Assembly: GCF_000282215.1 (NCBI RefSeq)
Contig: NZ_AKJS01000086.1
Span: 1 to 63,128, forward strand
From: Pseudomonas sp. GM21
Lineage (GTDB): Bacteria > Pseudomonadota > Gammaproteobacteria > Pseudomonadales > Pseudomonadaceae
Reading direction: 5' to 3'
Length of the DNA stretch: 63,128 nt
Part shown: positions 32,934 to 41,833 of the stretch, one piece after another
How positions within the stretch are numbered: the stretch's first letter is position 1
How the letters are laid out: every line of letters starts with the position of its first letter
The notes under the pieces: generated by a model
Told to the model about the DNA's origin: nothing
Databases searched by the model: none
What the model saw: only the letters and a program-made list of their open reading frames with translations
Position numbers and translations under genes: made by a program

Positions 32934-33925
32934 GCCGGGGGATTGTGCTGTTCGTCGCCCTGTTGGCTGCGGTGCTGATCCCGCTGTTGCTCGGAGGTAA
33001 CCAGACGTGGTCGCGACTGCAAAGCTTTCCATTGAGCTGGCTGCTGATCATGTTCGGCATGATTGTGTTGTGCTGGCTGGTGAACAGCCTGCGCTTGCAC
33101 CTGTTGCTGGGCGATCAGCGTGACAAGGTCAGCCCGGTCAAAAGCCTCGGCGTGGTGATGGCCACCGAGTTCGCCTATTGCGCCACCCCCGGCGGCAGTG
33201 GCGGACCGCTGGCACTCATGGCGTTGCTGGCGCGCAATGGCGTGCAACCGGCCAGGAGCAGCGCAGTATTCGCCATGGATCAACTGAGTGACCTGCTGTT
33301 TTTTCTTTGTGCACTGAGCGGTATTTTGATTTATGCCTTGTTTCAGCACCTCAGCGAACGTATGGAGTGGCTGCTGACGGTCAGCGTCATTTCGCTGTTC
33401 GGCGGGTTGATCTGCTGCGTGATGGTCGCCCGCTATCATCGGCAGCTGATTCGCCTGAGCGGCCGATTACTGGTTCGCTTGGATGTAAAAAGCACGACGC
33501 GCCTGCGTTGGGCACGCAAACTTCTGCACTTCCTCGCCGCGTTCACTGACACATTGAAGTTGCCTTTTCAGACATTAACCACAGTGTTTGCATTGACCTG
33601 CCTGCATTGGTTCCTGCGCTACAGTGTGTTGTATCTGGCATTACGCGGGCTTGGGTCGGATCTGCAATGGGCCTGGTGCTTTTTGATCCAGATGCTTTCG
33701 CTCAGCGCAGGGCAATTCAGCCTGTTACCGGGCGGTGCCGGGGCGGCGGAATTGACGTCGGCGGCCTTGCTGGCGCCCATGGTGGGGAAGTCGACTGCGG
33801 CGGCGGCCATTCTGATCTGGCGGGCAGTGACTTATTACTTCTACCTGATAGCGGGTGGCCCGGTGTTTCTGCTGATGCTGGGGCGGCCGCTGCTGAGGAA
33901 GTTGATGAAGCTCAAGCAGGCTTGA
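32930..33925 (+). CDS. Lysylphosphatidylglycerol-synthase-like membrane protein
   Basis: Integral membrane protein of 331 aa of the YbhN/UPF0104 family, the transmembrane half of MprF without its synthetase. About eight hydrophobic segments are seen. Family marks are EFAYCATPGGSGGPLALMALL and SLSAGQFSLLPGGAGAAELTS, the paired Pro-Gly-Gly re-entrant loops. Members are thought to flip lipids. The start ATG at 32930 overlaps the DUF2334 stop by four bases; its end overlaps the next, convergent gene by 14 bases. Confidence 0.88.
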   Translation: MSRGIVLFVALLAAVLIPLLLGGNQTWSRLQSFPLSWLLIMFGMIVLCWLVNSLRLHLLLGDQRDKVSPVKSLGVVMATEFAYCATPGGSGGPLALMALLARNGVQPARSSAVFAMDQLSDLLFFLCALSGILIYALFQHLSERMEWLLTVSVISLFGGLICCVMVARYHRQLIRLSGRLLVRLDVKSTTRLRWARKLLHFLAAFTDTLKLPFQTLTTVFALTCLHWFLRYSVLYLALRGLGSDLQWAWCFLIQMLSLSAGQFSLLPGGAGAAELTSAALLAPMVGKSTAAAAILIWRAVTYYFYLIAGGPVFLLMLGRPLLRKLMKLKQA

Positions 33926-34088
33926 TCGTGTCTTCGGATTCTTGCTGTAACTGCTCCCATAACTCGGCAGCACCGGGAAACTCCGTGCCGTCTTCGGGAC
34001 TCATGTCATCCGGGTCATAGCGACTCAAACAACCCTCGCCCAATGTGGCGGGGGCATTGGACGTGGCTTTATCGAGTGGATCGGCCAT
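33912..34088 (-). CDS. Small acidic hypothetical protein (58 aa)
   Basis: Short acidic protein starting MADPLDKATSNAPATLGEG and ending in a helix (FPGAAELWEQLQQESED). The ATG at 34086-34088 has GAGGAT eight bases upstream; an ATG two codons earlier is too close to that site. It overlaps the convergent flippase-like gene by 14 bases. Similar small proteins occur in other Pseudomonas as I recall, but no function is known. Confidence 0.65.
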   Translation of the reverse strand: MADPLDKATSNAPATLGEGCLSRYDPDDMSPEDGTEFPGAAELWEQLQQESEDTIKPA

Positions 34089-34131
34089 GGTCATATCCTC
34101 AATGCAGAAACGGCGAAGGGCTTGAGTGACC

Positions 34132-34159
34132 TGATCGTTCCCACGCGTGGGAACGATCA
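34132..34159. repeat. Perfect 28-bp palindrome
   Basis: TGATCGTTCCCACG is followed at once by its exact complement. It equals the outer arms of the 108-bp repeat at 20344-20451 with everything between them removed, and lies between purU and the small acidic gene, where it may aid termination. Confidence 0.85.
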
Positions 34160-34169
34160 TTTGCGCAGT

Positions 34170-35018
34170 TTAGAACACGACCGTCTTGTTGCCGTGAACC
34201 AACACCCGGTCTTCCAGGTGATAACGCAGACCGCGCGCCAACACCATCTTCTCGACATCACGGCCGAAACGCACCATGTCTTCGATGCTGTCACTGTGGC
34301 TGACACGCACCACGTCCTGCTCGATGATCGGGCCGGCGTCCAGTTCTTCGGTCACGTAGTGACACGTTGCACCGATCAGCTTCACACCGCGCATGGAGGC
34401 CTGGTGATAGGGCTTGGCACCGACGAACGACGGCAGGAAGCTGTGGTGAATGTTGATGACCTTGTGGGCATATTCGCTGCACAACGCCGGCGGCAGGATT
34501 TGCATGTAGCGGGCAAGTACGACCACTTCGGCATCGTGCTGCTTGACCAGACGCGAGACTTCGGCAAACGCCGGCTCTTTGTCCTGCGGATTGACCGGCA
34601 CATGGTAATAAGGAATGCCGTGCCACTCGACCATGCTGCGCAAGTCGTCATGGTTGGAAATCACGCAGGAAATTTCGCAATCCAGTTCATCGCTGTGCCA
34701 GCGGTGCAGCAAATCGGCCAGGCAGTGAGATTCACGGCTGGCCATTAACACCACACGTTTCTTCTGCGCGGTATCGGTGATGCGCCAGTCCATCGAGAAC
34801 TCTTTGGCAATCGGCGCGAAGGCTTCGCGAAAAGCCTCGATACCGAAAGGCAGCGAGTCGGCACGAATTTCGTGACGCATGAAGAACCAGCCACTGAGAT
34901 TATCCGAGTGATGGCTCGCTTCGGTGATCCAGCCGTTATGTGACGCCAGAAAGTTACTGACTTTAGCAACGATGCCGACGCGGTCCGGGCAAGCAATCAC
35001 CAGCCGAAAAGTGCGCAT
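34170..35018 (-). CDS. purU: Formyltetrahydrofolate deformylase
   Basis: Enzyme of 282 aa that releases formate from 10-formyl-THF, balancing the one-carbon pool. The N-terminal ACT domain (1-80: RLVIACPDRVGIVAKVSNFL) is followed by a formyltransferase fold with VVLARYMQILP, the catalytic stretch INIHHSFLPSFVGAKPYHQA (Asn, His), and GATCHYVTEELDAGPIIEQD (Asp). The start is ATG 35016-35018 with GGAG nine bases upstream; the open frame extends 40 codons further without similarity. Confidence 0.95.
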   Translation of the reverse strand: MRTFRLVIACPDRVGIVAKVSNFLASHNGWITEASHHSDNLSGWFFMRHEIRADSLPFGIEAFREAFAPIAKEFSMDWRITDTAQKKRVVLMASRESHCLADLLHRWHSDELDCEISCVISNHDDLRSMVEWHGIPYYHVPVNPQDKEPAFAEVSRLVKQHDAEVVVLARYMQILPPALCSEYAHKVINIHHSFLPSFVGAKPYHQASMRGVKLIGATCHYVTEELDAGPIIEQDVVRVSHSDSIEDMVRFGRDVEKMVLARGLRYHLEDRVLVHGNKTVVF

Positions 35019-35354
35019 GAGGGGGAAACTCCAGAACTTCGCAAAGGCCGCCATTCTAGCGATTGCGCAGCAAAACTGCAGTATTGATGACGCCTTGTCC
35101 GGCACTCCGGGCTGAGGATCCCATTCTGAAGCACCCATGCCCTGCGCGTTGGTGATCTTTTAGTCAATATCAAGAGTCCATTTGTGAATATCTGTGTTAT
35201 CTGCCCACACTATTTAATGATCTCTTCAATTTTCGCCCTGTTCATCATAAGTAATTTAATTAAAACGCCGGTTAAATGTTTACTTGATGAAACACCCTGA
35301 CTATTATTGCCACACTGTTCCCTGCCATCCAGCCTCCAACATAAGGTAGTCCTC
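35019..35354. other. 336-base AT-rich region between purU and mvaT
   Basis: This gap is visibly AT-rich for this genome, most of all at 35160-35290. It holds the promoters of the divergent purU and mvaT genes. MvaT proteins prefer such DNA and often regulate their own genes, so autoregulation here is likely (inference). Confidence 0.5.
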
Positions 35355-35732
35355 ATGTCCTTGATCAACGAATACCGTGCCACCGAAGAAGCTATCAAAG
35401 AGCTGCAAGCCCGTTTGAAGAACCTGTCCCAAGACGACAAACTGCAAACCGAGCTGGAATTCGAAGGCAAACTGCGCACCCTGATGGGCGAATACTCCAA
35501 GTCCCTGCGTGACATCATCGCGCTGCTGGATCCAGAGTCCAAATCCAAGGCTCCACGCGGCGGCGCAGTAAAAACTACTGGCACCAAGCGTGCTCGCAAA
35601 GTTAAACAATACAAAAACCCGCACAACGGCGAAGTCATCGAAACCAAAGGTGGCAACCACAAAACTCTGAAAGAGTGGAAAGCCAAGTGGGGCGGCGACG
35701 TGGTTGAAGGCTGGGCTACTCTGCTGGGCTAA
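35355..35732 (+). CDS. mvaT: MvaT, H-NS-like xenogeneic silencer
   Basis: Nucleoid protein of 125 aa, near identical to P. aeruginosa MvaT at both ends (MSLINEYRATEEAIKELQ; GGNHKTLKEWKAKWG). The N-terminal coiled coil (about 1-60) drives oligomerisation; the C-terminal domain (about 78-125: RARKVKQYKNPHNGEVIETK) binds AT-rich DNA through its minor-groove loop. It silences horizontally acquired genes. The start ATG is at 35355-35357. It is followed by a strong terminator and lies between purU and sbcB, as I recall in P. aeruginosa. Confidence 0.97.
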   Translation: MSLINEYRATEEAIKELQARLKNLSQDDKLQTELEFEGKLRTLMGEYSKSLRDIIALLDPESKSKAPRGGAVKTTGTKRARKVKQYKNPHNGEVIETKGGNHKTLKEWKAKWGGDVVEGWATLLG

Positions 35733-35764
35733 GCCGTAGAGCTTGTCGCAGATGAATCCGTGAC

Positions 35765-35800
35765 AAAAAAGAACGCCAGCGAATGCTGGCGTTTTTTTAT
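35765..35800 (+). terminator. Rho-independent terminator after mvaT
   Basis: AACGCCAGC and GCTGGCGTT pair around a GAAT loop and are followed by a T run; a poly-A tract precedes it, so it may also terminate sbcB from the other side. Confidence 0.93.
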
Positions 35801-35831
35801 GCCCGTGATTCGGACATGTCTGTTTTCGTTT

Positions 35832-37262
35832 TCAAAGATTCATACGTTTTCGTAATACCTCGACATAACATTGCCAATCACTCAGCACTGCGCGCTGCAA
35901 CGGTGTAGCAGTTTCGTTCAATTGGGCCGCGGCCTCTGTAAAACTTTTCAGGGTATGAGGCGCCCCCCACTCGGGTGCTGACAAACGTTTCTGACAGAAT
36001 AATCGCCAGCGCTCTTGCTCCTCGGAATTCAACGTATCGGGGAAGTTGCGTGCGCGATATCGAAACAATAATTCAGGTAAACGTTCGTCATCGAAAGGCC
36101 ATTGCTCTTGTGCTAACTGCGCAGGGTCCGCGGCTCTGACTTGCTCGCAAAGACGCCGATCCCGGTCACCGATAAAACCATCGTATAACTGTTGTTCGGG
36201 ATCCTGGCTTGGCGTGAAATCTTCGCTGGTATAAATCGCCTGCACTTTATCTCGCCAAACTTGTTGTGCGTCGATTAGCCGCAGCGCTCGTTCCTGATAA
36301 AGCGCCATGTCCAGCCCCAGGCGTTGCTGATCGTCGGGGCGAAGAACAGACAACGGTGCGACCACCGGGCACTTGTTGATGTGGATGAGTTTAAGCGGCA
36401 CGGGCAATTCGCCTTCGGCCAGGTCATCACGACGGATGTACAGCCGCTGTCGCAAGGTCTCGGCATCCAGATCCAGCAAACCCTGGGGATCCAGGTGCAG
36501 GTCACAGACAATCAATGCGTTCTTGTTACGCGGGTGCCAGGCCAGTGGCAGCACCACACCGACATAACTGCGGGCAGCCGAAAAGCGCCCGGAGATATGC
36601 ACCATCGGTTGCAACAGGCGAATCTGGTCCATCACCTTTTGCTTGCTGCGCAACTTGAATAGCCAGTCATACAACTTCGGCTGTTTTTCACGAATCAGAC
36701 GCGCCAGCGCGATGGTGGCGCGCACGTCCGACAACGCTTCGTGGGCATTTCCATGATCAATGCCGTTGGCGGCGGTCAGGCGTTCGAGTTTGAGCGTCAC
36801 CCGGCCCTCGTCGTCCGTGGGCCAGACGAGCCCATCCGGACGCAAGGCATATGCCGCACGCACCACATCAATCAGGTCCCAGCGACTGTTGCCGCCCTGC
36901 CACTCGCGAGCATACGGATCGAAAAAGTTTCGATACAGGCTGTAACGGGTCATCTCGTCGTCGAAACGTAGCGTGTTGTAACCCGCACCGCACGTGCCAG
37001 GCGCCGCCAACTGGGCATGCACCCGGGTCATGAAATCGGCTTCGCTCAAGCCCTGCCCGGCCAGTTGACCTGGCGTTATTCCAGTGATGGCGCAGGCCGC
37101 TGGATGCGGCAGGATGTCATCACTGGGCTGGCAGTAAAGATTGACCGGTTCGTCTATTTCATTGAGATCGAAGTCGGTGCGAATCCCCGCGACTTGCAGC
37201 GGTCGGTCGCAACGGGGGTTGATGCCAGTGGTTTCATAGTCGTACCAGAAGATCGAGGTCAC
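35832..37262 (-). CDS. sbcB: Exonuclease I
   Basis: Single-strand 3'-5' DNA exonuclease of 476 aa used in recombination and mismatch repair. The DEDDh nuclease domain (1-200) has IFWYDYETTGINPRCDRPLQ (Asp and Glu), FMTRVHAQL, YNTLRFDDEMTRY and AHEALSDVRATIAL (His, Asp). The SH3-like and helical C-terminal domains follow. The start codon is GTG (37260-37262). It is divergent from the RDD gene, with 180 bases between them. Confidence 0.96.
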   Translation of the reverse strand: MTSIFWYDYETTGINPRCDRPLQVAGIRTDFDLNEIDEPVNLYCQPSDDILPHPAACAITGITPGQLAGQGLSEADFMTRVHAQLAAPGTCGAGYNTLRFDDEMTRYSLYRNFFDPYAREWQGGNSRWDLIDVVRAAYALRPDGLVWPTDDEGRVTLKLERLTAANGIDHGNAHEALSDVRATIALARLIREKQPKLYDWLFKLRSKQKVMDQIRLLQPMVHISGRFSAARSYVGVVLPLAWHPRNKNALIVCDLHLDPQGLLDLDAETLRQRLYIRRDDLAEGELPVPLKLIHINKCPVVAPLSVLRPDDQQRLGLDMALYQERALRLIDAQQVWRDKVQAIYTSEDFTPSQDPEQQLYDGFIGDRDRRLCEQVRAADPAQLAQEQWPFDDERLPELLFRYRARNFPDTLNSEEQERWRLFCQKRLSAPEWGAPHTLKSFTEAAAQLNETATPLQRAVLSDWQCYVEVLRKRMNL

Positions 37263-37442
37263 GGGCTGTTCCTGAACTGAAGATCGACGAAGTCTAGGCG
37301 TTCATATCCCGCCCCGGCCAGTAACTTGTCATTCAATCACCTGTGGCCACTCACCGTGCAATACATAGTTATGTCGTTTTCCCCCGAGAGGCTGCTAGCA
37401 TCGAACAGACTTCCAATCCCGAACAGGCCACACAGGTTGCCC

Positions 37443-38168
37443 ATGCTCGAGACCACAGCACTGCCAGGGAAAGCAACGCTGTACCCGCCACTGGACACGC
37501 GGTATCAAGTCGAAACGCCCGAAGGCATCGACTTGCCACTGCGTCCCGCCGGGTTGATGGTGCGTGCGCTGGCCTTTGCCATCGACCTCGGGTTGCGCGG
37601 GCTGATCCTCGGTTTGCTGTTTATCGTGCTGTCGCTGCTCGGGAAGGTTGGCGCGGGGCTGGGCTCGCTCCTGCTGTTCGCAGTGAGTTGGTGGTACATG
37701 GTGCTGTTCGAAGTGCTCAATCAGGGCCGCTCACCGGGCAAACAGTGGATGGGTTTGCGCGTGGTACAGGACGACGGCACACCGGTCGGCTGGTCCGCTT
37801 CGCTGCTGCGCAACCTGCTCAGATTTGTCGACATGCTGCCCTTCGGTTACTTCCTCGGTGCCATCAGCTGCCTGCAAGATCCCACCTTCAAGCGTCTCGG
37901 CGACCTCGCTGCCGGCACGCTGGTGATCTACCGCGAACAACCGCGCACCCGACCGCAACTGCCCGAAGCCACGCCTGTGCGCCCGGTTTTTGCCCTGACG
38001 CTGTCCGAACAGCGCGCCATCCTCGGTTTTGCCGAACGCCAGGGTGAACTCTCGGAGGCTCGCACCCTTGAGCTCGCCTCGATTCTCGCGCAACCGTTGC
38101 AGGTCGACCCGCCGCGCGCCGTGGCAGAACTCAACGGCATCGCCCGTGGCTTGTTGGGGCCGGCATGA
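37443..38168 (+). CDS. RDD-family membrane protein
   Basis: Protein of 241 aa; the RDD domain (about residues 30-165) has three hydrophobic helices, with the family Arg and Asp residues in MVRALAFAIDLGLRG and GRSPGKQWMGLRV. The ATG at 37443 (MLETTALPGKA) is chosen because the upstream extension is unlike the family. It is the first gene of a six-gene unit in which every junction overlaps. RDD proteins are possible ion transporters; the role here is unknown. Confidence 0.85.
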   Translation: MLETTALPGKATLYPPLDTRYQVETPEGIDLPLRPAGLMVRALAFAIDLGLRGLILGLLFIVLSLLGKVGAGLGSLLLFAVSWWYMVLFEVLNQGRSPGKQWMGLRVVQDDGTPVGWSASLLRNLLRFVDMLPFGYFLGAISCLQDPTFKRLGDLAAGTLVIYREQPRTRPQLPEATPVRPVFALTLSEQRAILGFAERQGELSEARTLELASILAQPLQVDPPRAVAELNGIARGLLGPA

Positions 38169-39142
38169 AGCAGAGTCTGTTCGAACAGCGCCACAAGGCC
38201 GAGTGGGAACAGTTTTCCCTGATGCTGGGTCAGCTGGAGCACGGCAAGGGCGCGTCCCGGATCGGCGGTTTCCCCAAGGACTATCGTCGCCTTTGCCAAC
38301 ATTTGGCATTGGCGCAGGAACGGGGTTACAGCAGTTTTCTGATCGACTCCTTGCAGCAGCTTGTGCTGCGCGGGCATCAACAGCTGTATCGGCATCGCAG
38401 TCGACTGGGCGCCAACGTGGCGGGTTTCATCCTGGCCGGATTTCCGCGACTGGTGCGCGAACAATGGCGCTTTGTGCTCGCCGCCAGCCTGATGTTTTTT
38501 GGCAGCCTGAGCGGTTTCGCGCTGCTGGTGTACCTGTTCCCGGACCTGGTCTACAACCTGATTCCGGCCGAACAGGTCAGCGAATTGCAGAGTATGTACG
38601 ACCCGGTCGCCGGCCATTTGGGACGCACAACGGAACGCGCCGCCAGTGAAGACTGGGTGATGTTCGGTTACTACATCATGCACAACATCGGCATCGCCTT
38701 TCAGACCTTTGCCAGCGGGTTGATGCTGGGTCTGGGCAGCGCGTTTTTCCTGCTGTTCAACGGCTTGATGATCGGTGCAGTGGCCGGGCACTTGACGCAT
38801 GTCGGCTTTGGGCAATCGTTCTGGTCGTTCGTGATCGGGCACGGCGCTTTTGAACTGACGGCCATCGCCCTGGCCGGAGCCGCCGGCCTGCAGCTGGGTT
38901 GGGCGCTGATTGCACCGGGACGCCTGACGCGCACCGAAGCATTGCGACTGGCGGCGGGCAAGAGTGTGCTGCTGATCTGCGGCGTCATGTTGCTCCTGTT
39001 GATTGCGGCGTTTATCGAAGCTTACTGGTCCTCGATGACCGCCCCAAAGCCGATGACCAAATACCTGGTCGGCGCCGCGCTGTGGGCGTTGGTCGCGACG
39101 TATCTGCTGTTTGCCGGACGGGCTCGCCATGCGCCTGAGTGA
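38165..39142 (+). CDS. Stage II sporulation protein M-like (SpoIIM/DUF95) membrane protein
   Basis: Protein of 325 aa. A soluble N-terminal helical part (1-95) is followed by about five membrane helices, with the SpoIIM core NIGIAFQTFASGLMLGLG and GHGAFELTAIALAGAAGLQLG. It is not linked to sporulation in Pseudomonas; DUF95 genes often sit beside MoxR/DUF58 genes. It overlaps the RDD stop by four bases (ATGA). Confidence 0.85.
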   Translation: MKQSLFEQRHKAEWEQFSLMLGQLEHGKGASRIGGFPKDYRRLCQHLALAQERGYSSFLIDSLQQLVLRGHQQLYRHRSRLGANVAGFILAGFPRLVREQWRFVLAASLMFFGSLSGFALLVYLFPDLVYNLIPAEQVSELQSMYDPVAGHLGRTTERAASEDWVMFGYYIMHNIGIAFQTFASGLMLGLGSAFFLLFNGLMIGAVAGHLTHVGFGQSFWSFVIGHGAFELTAIALAGAAGLQLGWALIAPGRLTRTEALRLAAGKSVLLICGVMLLLLIAAFIEAYWSSMTAPKPMTKYLVGAALWALVATYLLFAGRARHAPE

Positions 39143-40673
39143 TGCCACGGTCGTGATCCGCCCGCGCACCACCTGGGAAGCCATGGACCTGGGCGTGCTG
39201 CTGAGCCAGCGCCATCGACGCCTGTTGATGACCAGTTGGGCCATCGTGACCTTGCCGGTCTTCGCCTTGCTCAGTGCGATGTTCTGGGATTCGCCGTCCC
39301 TCGCCGTATTCATCTTCTGGTGGCTCAAACCGGCGTTCGAGCGCCTGCCGTTGTTCATCCTGTCCAAAAGCCTGTTCGGCGAAACACCGACGTTGAAACA
39401 GGCGCTGCGCGAATGGCCACGTCTGCTCAAGCCGCAACTGCTGGCCAGCCTGACCTGGCGTCGCCTGAGCCTGAGCCGCAGCTTTGTAATGCCGGTGGTG
39501 CAACTTGAAGGTCTGAGTGGCGAGGCGCGACAACAGCGGTTGCAGGTCTTGCAGCAGCGCAATGCCAGCGCGGCGAAATGGCTGACCGTTATCGGCGTGC
39601 ATCTGGAAAGCGCACTGTGGATTGGTTTGATGGTGTTGTTCTACCTGTTCCTGCCACAGCAGGTTGAACTCGACTGGAGCTGGCAGACCTTGATTACCGC
39701 CGCCGTGCAGGACTGGCGCTGGCTGGAACACCTGACCAATGCTTTTTACGTGCTGGTGCTGATTGTCTGGGAGCCGGTCTATGTCGCCTGTGGCTTCAGC
39801 CTTTACCTGAACCGGCGCACGGTGCTGGAGGCCTGGGATATTGAACTGGTGTTTCGCCGATTACGCCAACGTCTCACTACAACCGCCCTCAGCTTGTTGC
39901 TCGCGGCAATCCTGTGGGTGCCTGGTGCGCAACACGTCTGGGCCGCCGAAACGGCCATCACTCCGAACAGTCCTCGACTGCTCCATCAACCGCTGACCAG
40001 CCAGGCTTCAAAAGACAGCATCAAAGCCCTCCTCGACCATCCACCGTTCAAGAACAAGGAAACGGTCACCCGCTATCAGTTTGGCGAAGACAAACCCGAG
40101 GGCCAAACCCCGGATGACGGCAAAACACCGCAATGGCTGAAGGCGTTTTTAGCGCTGCTCGACAGCCAGCGTTTCAGCTTCCTCGCCACCCTGATCGAAG
40201 TATTGCTGTGGGGCGCGATTATCGGCGGTATCGGCTTATTGATCTGGCATTACCGTGACTGGTTGCAGGCGTTTGTCAGTTATCGACCCGCGTTGCAAAA
40301 AAAAGTCGCCCGACCATTACCGCAACAGGCTTTTGGCCTGGACCTCGACCGTGAAACCCTGCCCGCCGACATTGCCGCCAGTGCGGAAAGTCTCTGGCAA
40401 ACCAACCCGCGAGCGGCCCTCGGTTTGCTCTATCGCGCCCTGCTCAGCCACTTGCTGCACGATCACCACATGGCGTTGAAACCCGCCGACACCGAAGGCG
40501 AAGTACTGCGGCGCGTCGAACAACTGCAGCAACCGGCCTTGCTGGCGTTTAGCAAGACGCTGACCGCTCACTGGCAGAACATGGCCTACGGTCATCGCCT
40601 GCCACCCGCGCATCTGCAACAGGAACTGTGTGAGGGCTGGCGAGCTTTGTTCGGCCCGGGAGCGGCCCATTGA
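39129..40673 (+). CDS. DUF4129-containing membrane protein
   Basis: Protein of 514 aa. Membrane helices lie at about residues 38-62, 165-190, 205-230, 255-275 and 360-385. The C-terminal cytoplasmic part (about 425-505: AESLWQTNPRAALGLLYRALL ... GEVLRRVEQLQ) matches DUF4129, found beside MoxR/DUF58 and transglutaminase genes. The start is ATG 39129 (MRLSDATVVIRP), overlapping the SpoIIM gene by 14 bases. No biochemical function is known. Confidence 0.75.
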   Translation: MRLSDATVVIRPRTTWEAMDLGVLLSQRHRRLLMTSWAIVTLPVFALLSAMFWDSPSLAVFIFWWLKPAFERLPLFILSKSLFGETPTLKQALREWPRLLKPQLLASLTWRRLSLSRSFVMPVVQLEGLSGEARQQRLQVLQQRNASAAKWLTVIGVHLESALWIGLMVLFYLFLPQQVELDWSWQTLITAAVQDWRWLEHLTNAFYVLVLIVWEPVYVACGFSLYLNRRTVLEAWDIELVFRRLRQRLTTTALSLLLAAILWVPGAQHVWAAETAITPNSPRLLHQPLTSQASKDSIKALLDHPPFKNKETVTRYQFGEDKPEGQTPDDGKTPQWLKAFLALLDSQRFSFLATLIEVLLWGAIIGGIGLLIWHYRDWLQAFVSYRPALQKKVARPLPQQAFGLDLDRETLPADIAASAESLWQTNPRAALGLLYRALLSHLLHDHHMALKPADTEGEVLRRVEQLQQPALLAFSKTLTAHWQNMAYGHRLPPAHLQQELCEGWRALFGPGAAH

Positions 40674-41833
40674 GCCGGCGATTGTGGCAGGTGATTGGTG
40701 TATTCATCGCCCTGCTGGTGGGTGCGCTGAGTATTTATCTATACCTGAAAGCCACGCCCTATCCGGCAGAAATCGATCACGGCCCATCGCCTGAAGCGCA
40801 GGCCAACCCCTACCTCGCCGCTGAACATTTTTTGCGCAAGCAGGGCCTGACCGTCAGCCACGCCAATGGTCTTGACGTGCTGCCCACCCTTGATCCCCAT
40901 CAGCACAGCCTGTTGTTGCTCGGAAATCGCTACAACATGACCCCGCGTCAGATTGATCAGGTCTTGAACTGGACCCGGGCCGGCGGGCGTATTTTATTTG
41001 TGGCCCAATCCCTTTGGGATGAAAAGACCGGGCAGAGCAACGACCTGCTGCTCGACCGGGTGCAGTTGCACCAGTCGCTGAGCAAAGACCTCAAGGAGCC
41101 GCCACCGGACATCCTCGACGACCGCTATCCCAAACTGACCAAGCTGTATCTGGAAGATGAAGAAGCTCCGGCCTACGCGAATTTCGACACGACGTTCCAT
41201 CTCGATGACCCGAAAAACCTCGCCCAAGCCTGGGCTAACAGCGGCAAGGCCACACACATGATGCAGCTCAACCACGGGCTTGGTTCGATCATTGTGGTCA
41301 CCGACGCCGACCTGTGGAAAACCCCGGCCATCGACCAGTACGACAATGCCTGGCTGCTCTGGTATCTGACGGCGGACACAAGCGTGACGTTGCTGTTCAA
41401 CATCGAACACGACAGCCTGCTGACCTTGCTGTGGCGATATTTCCCGCAGGCGCTGGTGGCCCTGATAGCGCTGATCGGACTTGGCTTCTGGCATGCGGGG
41501 GTGCGCCAGGGTCCATTGCAGGAGCCCGCTGCGAAAGGCCGCCGTCAGTTACAGGAACACCTGCGCGCCAGCGCTGATTTCATGTTGCGCCGCAACGGCC
41601 AGCAACACCTGTTGCAAGCCTTGCAACAAGACATCCTGCGCCGCGTGCGGCGTCGTCATCCCGGTTTTGAGCAACTCGGCGTTGCCGAGCAATGGCTGGT
41701 GCTCGCACGCCTGACCGGCCAATCCACACATGCTATCAGCCAGGCCATGAGCCCGCGACCGAAGCAGCGGCTGTCCAGCGCTCACTTCAGCCGTCAGGTC
41801 GCCCACCTGCAAACCTTGAGGAACACGCTATGA
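40670..41833 (+). CDS. DUF4350-containing protein
   Basis: Protein of 387 aa with one N-terminal membrane helix (about 5-25), a periplasmic DUF4350 domain (about 30-230, including ANPYLAAEHFLRKQGLTV and the GATase-like LLLLGNRYNMTPRQIDQVLNW), a second helix (about 245-267) and a cytoplasmic helical tail. The start is a TTG (40670-40672) within TTGA, overlapping the previous stop; no better start exists nearby. DUF4350 is typical of MoxR operons. Confidence 0.8.
   Translation: MSRRLWQVIGVFIALLVGALSIYLYLKATPYPAEIDHGPSPEAQANPYLAAEHFLRKQGLTVSHANGLDVLPTLDPHQHSLLLLGNRYNMTPRQIDQVLNWTRAGGRILFVAQSLWDEKTGQSNDLLLDRVQLHQSLSKDLKEPPPDILDDRYPKLTKLYLEDEEAPAYANFDTTFHLDDPKNLAQAWANSGKATHMMQLNHGLGSIIVVTDADLWKTPAIDQYDNAWLLWYLTADTSVTLLFNIEHDSLLTLLWRYFPQALVALIALIGLGFWHAGVRQGPLQEPAAKGRRQLQEHLRASADFMLRRNGQQHLLQALQQDILRRVRRRHPGFEQLGVAEQWLVLARLTGQSTHAISQAMSPRPKQRLSSAHFSRQVAHLQTLRNTL

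Noticed and set aside
35105..35135. Longer N-terminus of PurU
   Set aside because: The open frame extends 40 codons upstream, but the ACT domain begins at the downstream ATG, which has a good ribosome binding site.
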